Of a DNA stretch of 6,814 nucleotides, positions 1-5,821 are shown piece after piece (position 1 is the first letter of the stretch; the number at the start of each line of letters is the position of its first letter). The notes below the pieces were generated by a model. It saw only the letters and a list, made by a program, of their open reading frames with translations. It was not told the DNA's origin and searched no databases. The position numbers and the translations under genes are program-made. The stretch is taken from NCBI GenBank assembly GCA_003542385.1, contig DPKT01000079.1, positions 1 to 6,814 of the forward strand, written 5' to 3'. This DNA comes from Desulfomicrobium sp. GTDB taxonomy: Bacteria > Desulfobacterota > Desulfovibrionia > Desulfovibrionales > Desulfomicrobiaceae.

Positions 1-450
1 CAGGGCTCCCGCCGCCGCCTTTGCCGCGGCCGGGCCGATGAAGGCCGTGCGGTCGCGCGGGAAAAGAAGCCCAGCCCCGCCCAGGGCCAGCAGGGTGCGG
101 GCCAGGGTGCCGACGTTGCCGGGGTCCTGGACCTGGTCGAGAGCCAGGATGAGGGGAAAGGGGCAGCGGCCGGCTTCGGCGATGAGGCTGTCCAGGTCCA
201 CCAGTTGCCGTCCCCGCAGGCGGCCCACCACGCCCTGGTGGTTGCCGGGGAACATGCGGTCCAGTTCGGCGCGGCGCACCTTGCGGAAACGTACGCCGGC
301 CTCCTTGCACTGGCTGAGGACGTCTCCAAGCCCGGGCGCGTCCTCGGCCAGAAAGACCGTGTCGAGGGTCTCGGGACGAGTGCGGAGAAGTTCGAGGACG
401 GGCTTGCGGCCGGGGGTCAGATGGCTTCTGAGGTCGGAATTTTCGTTCAT
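1..450 (-). CDS. rlmB: 23S rRNA (guanosine-2'-O-)-methyltransferase RlmB, N-terminal part (cut by the window edge)
   Basis: This is a SpoU/TrmH (SPOUT) family RNA methyltransferase. RlmB methylates the 2'-OH of a conserved guanosine in domain V of 23S rRNA using S-adenosylmethionine. The visible 150 residues start at ATG (448-450) and stay open to the left edge, so the C-terminal SAM-binding knot is missing. Residues about 13-80 form the RNA-binding N-terminal domain, opening with GRKPVLELL and ending in the characteristic NHQGVV (70-75). The catalytic domain begins near residue 99 with SPOUT motif 1, LDQVQDPGNVGTLARTL, which carries the conserved Asn112 and Arg118. The start is preceded by only a weak Shine-Dalgarno match (GGATC). 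The gene is divergent from mltD. The family is certain; RlmB rather than another TrmH-type methyltransferase is inferred from the N-terminal domain and not provable without the missing C-terminus. Confidence 0.88.
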   Translation of the reverse strand, partial: MNENSDLRSHLTPGRKPVLELLRTRPETLDTVFLAEDAPGLGDVLSQCKEAGVRFRKVRRAELDRMFPGNHQGVVGRLRGRQLVDLDSLIAEAGRCPFPLILALDQVQDPGNVGTLARTLLALGGAGLLFPRDRTAFIGPAAAKAAAGAL

Positions 451-582
451 GTGCTGATCCGTGATGAGCCGGGCTGGCGGGTTTGCAATTTCGGTTTTTT
501 TTCTGTAGCAGGGCAAAATGCTCGATCTCGCTGGGATGGATTTTTCGCGTCCCAGGGGCCAACATTTGACCAGGAGATTGTT
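451..582. promoter_or_regulatory. Divergent intergenic region between rlmB and mltD
   Basis: These 132 bp separate the two divergent start codons and must hold the promoters of both genes unless these lie inside the opposing gene. The stretch is locally AT-rich, with eight Ts at 495-502. For the plus strand, TTGCAA (483-488) followed after 17 bp by TAGCAG (506-511) is a possible but weak -35/-10 pair. The minus strand has an equally weak pair, TTGCCC with CGAAAT at 17 bp. Neither is convincing. No operator-like palindrome or riboswitch was recognised. Confidence 0.35.
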
Positions 583-585
583 TTG
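571..585 (+). promoter_or_regulatory. Ribosome binding site and TTG start codon of mltD
   Basis: CAGGAG (571-576) is a good Shine-Dalgarno match, followed by a 6-nt spacer and TTG at 583-585. Starting here gives a short lipoprotein signal peptide in the right place. No ATG exists in this frame near the hydrophobic segment. The GTG at 601 would remove the only charged n-region residues and has no ribosome binding site. Confidence 0.75.
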
Positions 586-2217
586 ACAGTCGATATACGA
601 GTGATCCTGCTCGCCGTCCTGCTGGCCCTTGCCGGGTGTATGCCCGCCAAGCAGGCCCAGAACCCGGCCTCTGTCGGACCGGGTGTGGACGTGACGGCGC
701 AGGACGCCGGAGAGGCAGAGGATACATCCCCCGACTCCGGCAACGCCACCCAGGAAGTTTCGGCCCAGGACGAGGATGTCGACTACGTCGATGTCCTGCA
801 GGGCCGGGAGGACATCCCCGCGGGCAGTGAGCTGTCCGCCGAGGAAAAAAGCATCCTCAGTGCGCAGATGTCCTTTCCTGTCGCCCTGGATACCGATGAT
901 AATGCGGAAGTCCAGCGCTATTTTCACTACTATGCCCATTCCCATCGGGGGACCATGGAAGGGTGGCTCAAGAGGGCCCAGGCCTATCTGCCGCACATCC
1001 GGGCGCGTTTTCTGGCCGAAGGCCTGCCCGAGGACCTCATCTACCTTCCTTTCGCCGAGAGCGGGTTCAACCCATTCGCCGTCTCCCCGGCCGGAGCCGG
1101 CGGCATCTGGCAGTTCATGCCTCAGACCGGCAGGATTTACGGGCTGACTGTGGACAGCTGGGTGGACGAGCGGCGCGATCCGTACAAGTCCACCGAGGCG
1201 GCCATCGCGTACCTGAAGAAGCTGTATGCCGAGTTCGGGGACTGGCCTCTGGCCCTGGCGGCGTACAATGCCGGCGAGGGTGCGGTGGGTCGGGCTCTGA
1301 AGAAGACCGGCAGCGAGGATTATTTCACCCTGTGCGAGGCCTCCGACGACCTGAAGAAGGAAACGAAACTGTACGTCCCCAAGTTTCTCGCCCTGGTCAA
1401 AGTGGCCAGGAACCTTGAGAAACTGGGCTTCGAACCCCTCGATCTCGACAGACGGCCCGCGACTCCTTCCAAGCTGAAGGCCGCTCCGGGTACGGATCTG
1501 CAGACCATGGCCAAGAGCATGGGCATGGACTGGAAGTCCTTCCGGGAGCTGAACCCCGCCCTGCGCAAGCAGGAGGCGCCGCCCACGCGGTCCATACAGG
1601 TCGCGGTGCCCGGCCACCTCGTGGCCAAGGCTGAGGAGTTCCTGAGGAAGCCGGTCATCGTCAAACGCACGGAGTACGCCAGCCACAGGGTGCAGCCCGG
1701 CGATACCTGGTGGGGCGTGGCCAAGAAGTTCAACGTCCCGGTCAAGGATCTGCAGAAGGCCAACACGGTCAAGAAACTGAACGTGGGACAGGTCTTGCGC
1801 GTTCCCGGCCAGGCTTCGGGCGAAGGCGAGCCCGCCGTGGCCGAGACGAAGAAGTGGGCTTCCAAGCGGGCCAACTACGTGGTTCGGCAGGGCGACAGCG
1901 TATGGTCCATAGCCAAGCAGTTCGAGACCGATCCCTCGACCCTGCTGCAGGCCAACGGCCTGAAAGGTTCCGCAACCCTCAAGGTCGGCCAGAAGCTGTT
2001 CGTGCCCGACGCGGGCCGCGAGGAAACCAAGAAGGCCCAGGCCCAGGCCGAGAGCGTGCGCAAGGAACTGGTCAGCTATCAGGTCCGGCAGGGCGACACC
2101 CTGTGGTCCATCGCCAAGCGTTTCGGCGTGAGCGCCGAGGACCTGCTCAGCTGGAACAAGCTGGCGGCCAACAGTCACATCCGGCCCGGCGATCAGCTCA
2201 AGGTCTATTCCCGATAG
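583..2217 (+). CDS. mltD: Membrane-bound lytic murein transglycosylase D, lipoprotein with LysM repeats
   Basis: MltD cleaves the MurNAc-GlcNAc bond of peptidoglycan non-hydrolytically, leaving 1,6-anhydro-MurNAc ends; it acts in the periplasm. From the TTG start the protein has 544 residues. Residues 1-18 are a lipoprotein signal ending in the lipobox LAGC, with lipidated Cys19; Met follows it, so outer-membrane sorting is likely. Residues 20 to about 110 are an acidic low-complexity linker. The SLT catalytic domain spans about 110-265: FAESGFNPFAVSPAGAGG contains the catalytic Glu159, followed by IWQFMPQTGR and by YNAGEG at 228-233. Three clear LysM peptidoglycan-binding repeats follow at about 365-409, 431-476 and 497-544, each with a Q-P/Q-GD signature and ending near a V-x-V/P motif. 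A degenerate LysM-like segment lies at about 300-345. E. coli MltD has the same order with two LysM repeats. The gene ends at a strong terminator and looks monocistronic. Confidence 0.93.
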   Translation: MTVDIRVILLAVLLALAGCMPAKQAQNPASVGPGVDVTAQDAGEAEDTSPDSGNATQEVSAQDEDVDYVDVLQGREDIPAGSELSAEEKSILSAQMSFPVALDTDDNAEVQRYFHYYAHSHRGTMEGWLKRAQAYLPHIRARFLAEGLPEDLIYLPFAESGFNPFAVSPAGAGGIWQFMPQTGRIYGLTVDSWVDERRDPYKSTEAAIAYLKKLYAEFGDWPLALAAYNAGEGAVGRALKKTGSEDYFTLCEASDDLKKETKLYVPKFLALVKVARNLEKLGFEPLDLDRRPATPSKLKAAPGTDLQTMAKSMGMDWKSFRELNPALRKQEAPPTRSIQVAVPGHLVAKAEEFLRKPVIVKRTEYASHRVQPGDTWWGVAKKFNVPVKDLQKANTVKKLNVGQVLRVPGQASGEGEPAVAETKKWASKRANYVVRQGDSVWSIAKQFETDPSTLLQANGLKGSATLKVGQKLFVPDAGREETKKAQAQAESVRKELVSYQVRQGDTLWSIAKRFGVSAEDLLSWNKLAANSHIRPGDQLKVYSR

Positions 2218-2246
2218 TCGTTGCGGAAAGCGCGTGCGTCAGATTG

Positions 2247-2277
2247 CGGCAGGCCCCCGGGCCTGCCGTTTTCATTT
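2247..2277 (+). terminator. Intrinsic terminator of mltD
   Basis: A perfect GC-rich stem of CGGCAGGCCC (2247-2256) against GGGCCTGCCG (2259-2268), with a tight loop (the innermost pair probably opens), is followed directly by TTTTCATTT. It starts 29 bp after the mltD stop. The run of Ts is only on the plus strand, so it terminates mltD; on the minus strand the same stem lacks a U-tract. The T-tract overlaps the stop codon (2272-2274) of the convergent kinase gene. Confidence 0.85.
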
Positions 2278-4533
2278 GCGACGGGGTGCGGCGGGCAGGT
2301 CGATGACGAAGCGCGTCCATTCGCCCACGGCGGTCTGCACGCTCATCACGCCGGAGTGGTCCTCGGTGACGATGAAGTAGGACACCGACAGGCCAAGCCC
2401 GGTGCCCTTGTCCACGGGCTTGGTGGTGAAGAACGGCTCGAAGATGCGCTTGCGCACCGGTTCCTCCAGCCCGGGCCCGTTATCCTCCAGTTCGATCCGC
2501 ACCCAGGGCGGGTTGCTTCGCGCCCGCAGGGTGAAGCGCGGGCTCAGCCCTTCGGGGTACCTTTTCTCCCCCATGGCTTCGGCCCCGTTCCGGAAAAGAT
2601 TCAGAAAGACCTGCTGCAGCTTGCTCGCGGAGCCCAGGACCATGGGCAGGCCCGGTTCGTACTCCCTGACGATCTGAATTTTCTTGAAGTCGTAGTTCTT
2701 TTTGAGGTTGTAGTCCGTGCTGGCCAGTTCCAGGGTCTTGTCCAGGATGGAGGTGATGTCCTCCGGGACGAGGGCCGCGTCGCTCTTGCGGCTGAAGCTG
2801 AGCATGTTGCTGACGATCTGGGCCGCCTGGGCCCCCGAGCTGCGGATGGACAGGAGCATTTTCGGGATGCCTCGCAAATCCAGGTACGTGCGCAGGGCCT
2901 CCATGGTGATGCCCGCCTCCCGGGCCGCGGCCGCGTTCTGCGGCAGGGGCTGGGTCAGGCGTGTCTCCAGGACCTGGGCGTTGCCCATGATGGACGCCAG
3001 CGGGTTGTTGATCTCGTGGGCCATGCCGGCGGCCAGCCCCCCGACGGAGAGCATCTTTTCCGATTGGACCAGCGCGTCCTCGATGCGGACCTTGTCGGTC
3101 ACGTCGTCGATACGGATGACCGCGCCCTCCACCCCGTTGCTGATGAGGGGATAGATGGTCACGTCCTCGAAGAGCGTCTCCCCGGCCACGATTCTGCGCA
3201 GTTTTCCTTCGAAGAAAGGTTTCTTGTCGGCGATGGACTGGCGGATCTTGCGCATCTCAGGTTCGAGCCACGGCACGATCTGTCCGAGGGGTTTGCCTCT
3301 GGCCTCTTCTTCATCGACGCCCGTCACGCGGGCCGCCTGCTGGTTCCATTGCGCGATGCGTCCGTCGGCGTCCACGCCGATGAGCATGGAAGGCATGGAG
3401 TTGATGATGTTCGACAGCAGTGTCCGCAGGCGCTGCGACTCCTTTTCCGAGCGGATGCGTTCCGTGATGTCCACGAAGGAGCCGATGATGCCGTCCGTGC
3501 GGTTGCGCTCGTCGAAGAAGACCTGCTTGGCGAAGATGACTTCGCGCAGGTCTCCATCCTTGTCGCGGACCTTGGCCTCGTAGGTGCTTCTGGGGGCGCC
3601 GCGCAGCAGGTAGCGGTCGTTTTCCTCATAGGTGGGTGAAAGGTCGGGCCACAATTCCCGGGTGGTCTTGCCCAGCAGCTCCTCGCGGCTGACGCCCATG
3701 ACCTCGGTGAAGGCGCGGTTGCAGCCGAGATATCGCAGGCTCGAGTCCTTGTAGAACAGGGGGATGGGGATGGCGTCGAGGAGAACCTCCGTGAAGCGGA
3801 AGTTCCTGGTCAGTTCGGCGTGGGCCTCCCTCAGGCGCTCCTCGGCCATGCGCCTGCGCTTGTTCTCCATGATCAGCGCCACCTGGTCGGCCACGCGGCC
3901 GGCGAAGGTGATCTCGTCGGGCTGCCAGGAGCGGGGGCTTGCGGTGTGCTCGAAGGAAATGATGCCGGCGATTTCGCCTTCAATCTGCACGGGCACGTCG
4001 AGCATGGATTCAATGCCGTTGGGAGCGAGGTAGGACGAGGCGAAGGCCATGGTCCGGGGATCCGTGTAGACGTTGTCGGCTGCGACCACTTCCCGGACTA
4101 TGGCCGCATGGTACGTCGGGAACTCTTCAAGTCTGAGAATCTGGCCGGAGCTGTGCGCATCGTAGCGGGCGTCGAACTTGTCCAGGCAGATGAATCGCTC
4201 ACTCTGCCTGATCCAGAGGCCTGTCCGGCTGACCTCCAGGGCATGGCTCATCTTGACGGTGATCATGGGGGCCGCGTCCCGCAGCCGGCCGTGAAACACG
4301 TTGGGGTCCGTGGAAATCTCGGCCATGACGGCCTGCTGCCGGCTGATGCGCGCCAGGGTCTGGCGCAGCGTGTTCTCCGCGCGCCACCTCTCGGATATCT
4401 CGTTCTGCAGCTCCCGGATCTTCTGCTGCAGCATGGGATAATAGCTCTTGCGACCCGAGGACTCGCTCAGGCCGACGATCTTGTCGCGCAGGGACGTCGT
4501 GTCGTTCGCCGGCTCGTCAGGTCGCTTCTTCAT
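2272..4533 (-). CDS. Soluble GAF-PAS-PAS sensor histidine kinase, translationally linked to the ErcA-type dehydrogenase
   Basis: A 753-residue sensor histidine kinase that autophosphorylates on His and passes the phosphate to a response regulator. Domain order: coiled coil about 34-66; GAF about 68-223 (GIESMLDVPVQIEGEIAGII, then the SFEH and RSWQPDE motifs); coiled-coil linker 222-243; PAS 1 about 247-362, ending in FVDITER; PAS 2 about 375-484; HisKA from about 493 with phospho-acceptor His506 in GMAHEINNPLASIMGNAQ; HATPase about 590-748 with N-box Asn649 (NLFRNGAEAM), G1 box DNGPGL from Asp684, F-box IFEPFFTTK and G2 box GTGLGL (710-715). All catalytic motifs are intact. No transmembrane segment or signal peptide is seen, so the sensor is cytosolic. 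The HisKA hairpin carries an extra segment of about 35 residues. The ATG at 4531-4533 lies inside the dehydrogenase gene and has no clear ribosome binding site, which points to translational coupling. No receiver domain and no response regulator gene lie in the window; the ligand is unknown. Confidence 0.93.
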   Translation of the reverse strand: MKKRPDEPANDTTSLRDKIVGLSESSGRKSYYPMLQQKIRELQNEISERWRAENTLRQTLARISRQQAVMAEISTDPNVFHGRLRDAAPMITVKMSHALEVSRTGLWIRQSERFICLDKFDARYDAHSSGQILRLEEFPTYHAAIVREVVAADNVYTDPRTMAFASSYLAPNGIESMLDVPVQIEGEIAGIISFEHTASPRSWQPDEITFAGRVADQVALIMENKRRRMAEERLREAHAELTRNFRFTEVLLDAIPIPLFYKDSSLRYLGCNRAFTEVMGVSREELLGKTTRELWPDLSPTYEENDRYLLRGAPRSTYEAKVRDKDGDLREVIFAKQVFFDERNRTDGIIGSFVDITERIRSEKESQRLRTLLSNIINSMPSMLIGVDADGRIAQWNQQAARVTGVDEEEARGKPLGQIVPWLEPEMRKIRQSIADKKPFFEGKLRRIVAGETLFEDVTIYPLISNGVEGAVIRIDDVTDKVRIEDALVQSEKMLSVGGLAAGMAHEINNPLASIMGNAQVLETRLTQPLPQNAAAAREAGITMEALRTYLDLRGIPKMLLSIRSSGAQAAQIVSNMLSFSRKSDAALVPEDITSILDKTLELASTDYNLKKNYDFKKIQIVREYEPGLPMVLGSASKLQQVFLNLFRNGAEAMGEKRYPEGLSPRFTLRARSNPPWVRIELEDNGPGLEEPVRKRIFEPFFTTKPVDKGTGLGLSVSYFIVTEDHSGVMSVQTAVGEWTRFVIDLPAAPRRK

Positions 4534-5674
4534 AGATGACTTGGAGGTCGCGGGTGGTGGCTGTCTTGGGGTTGGTCACCAGGCACGGGTCGAGCACGGC
4601 CTTGGCGGAGAGCACCGGGATGTCGCCGGTGCGGATTCCCTTCTGCCCGAGATGTTCGCGGATGCCGACGGCGTTGCGCAGCTCGATCATGGACTGCAGG
4701 AGGCGTGTCCGGATCTCCTTGGTGTTCAGCCCGCGGCAGTCGATGCCCATGGTCTCCGCGATGACACGGAAGCGCTCGGGCGCCGCCGGGAAGTTGAAGT
4801 CGATGACGTGGGGCAGGAGCATGGCGTTACACTCGCCGTGGGGCAGGTCCTTGTAGCCGCCCAGGCTGTGAGCCATGGCGTGGACCGCCCCGAGGCTGGC
4901 GTTGGAGAAGGCCAGGCCGGCCTGCATGCTGCCGAGCATGGTCTTGGCCCGCAGCTCCATGTCGCCGGGGTTCTGCAGGGAGGCCAGGAGGCTGCTGGTC
5001 ACGAGCCTGATGGCCTCCAGGGCGTGCAGGTCGCTCATGGGCGAATGGGCGCTGGAGACGAAGGCCTCGATGGCGTGGACCAGGGCGTCCATGCCGGTGC
5101 AGGCCACGAGATAGGGGCTCTTGGTGGTCAGTGTCTGCGGGTCGATGAGCGCCACATCGGGGATGATGGTCTTGCTGATGATGGCGATCTTGGTCTTGCG
5201 CTCGGTGTCGTTGATGATGGCGAACTGCGACACGTCGGCCGAGGTGCCGGCCGTGGTCGGGATGCCGATGAGCGGCGGCATGGGCACGATGATCTTGTCC
5301 ACGCCCTCGTAATCGAGAATGTGGCCGCCGTTGGACACCACGATGCCGATGCCCTTGGCGCAGTCCATGGGGCTGCCCCCGCCCACGGCCACCAGTCCGT
5401 CGCAGCCGTGCTCCATGTACGTCATGGCCCCGGCCATGACCTCCTCGGCCCTGGGGTTGGGCGAGACCGCGGAGAACAGGACCCCTTCGATGTCGAAGGC
5501 GGCCAGGCTCTCCAGGACCTTGCCGGCCCAGCCCGCCTCCACGATTCCCGGATCGGTCACCACGAGGGGGCGCATCATGCCGAACTTGCTGGCGTACTGC
5601 CCGGCAACGAGCAGGGCTCCCACGCCGAAGATCGTTTCAGGGGCGACGAATTTGCGCAGTTCGGTGAAGCTCAT
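4517..5674 (-). CDS. ercA: Iron-containing (group III) alcohol dehydrogenase, ErcA-type
   Basis: A 385-residue member of the group III, Fe-dependent, NAD(P)-linked alcohol dehydrogenases, the family's normal length; cytosolic. The N-terminal half has the dinucleotide-binding motif GGGSPMDCAKG (98-108) and PTTAGTSADVSQFAI (140-154). The metal site is complete: Asp196 and His200 in GMDALVHAIEAF, His265 in HAMAHSLGG and His279 in DLPHGECNAMLLPH, matching Asp196/His200/His263/His277 of E. coli FucO. The protein therefore probably still binds iron or zinc. Start: ATG at 5672-5674 with GGAGGG 7 nt upstream; an ATG 30 bp further up lacks support. The sequence style and the adjacent sensor kinase gene match ErcA of Pseudomonas aeruginosa, which is needed for induction of ethanol oxidation. 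The last 17 bp overlap the kinase start. Family is near certain; the ErcA assignment is from memory of motifs and context (about 0.7). It could instead be a plain fermentative ethanol or 1,2-propanediol dehydrogenase. Confidence 0.9.
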   Translation of the reverse strand: MSFTELRKFVAPETIFGVGALLVAGQYASKFGMMRPLVVTDPGIVEAGWAGKVLESLAAFDIEGVLFSAVSPNPRAEEVMAGAMTYMEHGCDGLVAVGGGSPMDCAKGIGIVVSNGGHILDYEGVDKIIVPMPPLIGIPTTAGTSADVSQFAIINDTERKTKIAIISKTIIPDVALIDPQTLTTKSPYLVACTGMDALVHAIEAFVSSAHSPMSDLHALEAIRLVTSSLLASLQNPGDMELRAKTMLGSMQAGLAFSNASLGAVHAMAHSLGGYKDLPHGECNAMLLPHVIDFNFPAAPERFRVIAETMGIDCRGLNTKEIRTRLLQSMIELRNAVGIREHLGQKGIRTGDIPVLSAKAVLDPCLVTNPKTATTRDLQVIYEEAT

Positions 5675-5681
5675 GCCGCAT

Positions 5682-5687
5682 CCCTCC
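5682..5687 (-). promoter_or_regulatory. Ribosome binding site of ercA
   Basis: On the minus strand this reads GGAGGG, a strong Shine-Dalgarno sequence 7 nt before the ATG at 5672-5674. It fixes the start of the dehydrogenase at the residue beginning MSFTELRKF and rules out the ATG ten codons further upstream. Confidence 0.85.
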
Positions 5688-5696
5688 AAGGAGTTT

Positions 5697-5716
5697 GCCG
5701 ACACTGCCCCGTCGGC
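5697..5716. repeat. Inverted repeat just upstream of the ercA ribosome binding site
   Basis: GCCGAC (5697-5702) and GTCGGC (5711-5716) are perfect 6-bp arms around an 8-nt centre. The repeat lies 9 bp upstream of the GGAGGG ribosome binding site, so in the mRNA it would form a leader hairpin, and in DNA it could be an operator. No U-tract follows it, so it is not a standard terminator. It could be a chance GC-rich dyad. Confidence 0.4.
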
Positions 5717-5737
5717 TCAGGGGAAGAGAAACTACGT

Positions 5738-5759
5738 GGAAAATATGCGATTTTTTTCC
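5738..5759. repeat. AT-rich inverted repeat in the presumed ercA promoter
   Basis: GGAAAA (5738-5743) and TTTTCC (5754-5759) are perfect 6-bp arms around a 10-nt centre, a 22-bp dyad of the size bound by a dimeric regulator. It overlaps the possible -10 element. The sequence does not match an operator consensus that I can name. Confidence 0.35.
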
Positions 5760-5784
5760 GCAAAGCCAGACATAACTTTGTTTT

Positions 5785-5820
5785 GCCGCGCGTGGCGAGC
5801 GTTCGGTCGCCGTCTGCGGC
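5785..5820. repeat. 36-bp imperfect inverted repeat directly after tag
   Basis: GCCGC (5785-5789) pairs with GCGGC (5816-5820), and GGCGA (5794-5798) with TCGCC (5807-5811), on one common centre at 5802/5803; a further 2 bp pair next to the loop. It begins 1 bp past the tag stop codon. In the tag transcript direction it is followed by AAAACAAAG, not Us, so it lacks the tail of an intrinsic terminator. It may be a 3'-end stabilising hairpin or a protein site. Confidence 0.4.
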
Positions 5821-5821
5821 C

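Larger units (their letters stand above)
5675..5821 (-). promoter_or_regulatory. Upstream region of the ercA/kinase unit
   Basis: This 147-bp gap between the tag stop and the ercA start holds the only AT-rich island nearby (about 5735-5784), the most likely place for the promoter of the dehydrogenase/kinase pair. On the minus strand a possible -10 is TATTTT within CGCATATTTTCC, but no good -35 lies 16-18 bp upstream and no sigma-54 GG-N10-GC signature is present. Three inverted repeats, listed separately, crowd the region, which suggests a regulated promoter rather than simple read-through from tag. Confidence 0.4.

Noticed and set aside
495..502. Run of eight Ts as a possible terminator
   Set aside because: No stable stem precedes it, and it sits between divergent starts, where a terminator makes little sense.
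205..582. Upstream extension of the mltD frame into rlmB
   Set aside because: This part is antisense to the conserved rlmB N-terminus, would bury the lipoprotein signal at residue 127 and beyond, and has no homologous character. The TTG at 583 has a good ribosome binding site.
2221..3639. 472-codon open frame on the plus strand opposite the kinase gene
   Set aside because: It starts in the terminator region and mirrors the kinase codons. There is no domain, and the minus-strand kinase motifs are complete.
5675..5704. Alternative ATG for the dehydrogenase ten codons upstream
   Set aside because: The strong GGAGGG site falls inside this extension and is correctly spaced only for the ATG at 5672-5674. 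The extra residues exceed the usual family N-terminus.
5735..5784. Sigma-54 promoter upstream of ercA
   Set aside because: A TGGC followed by TTGC-like bases is present on the minus strand, but the GG and GC are only 4 bp apart instead of 10, so the -24/-12 signature is absent.
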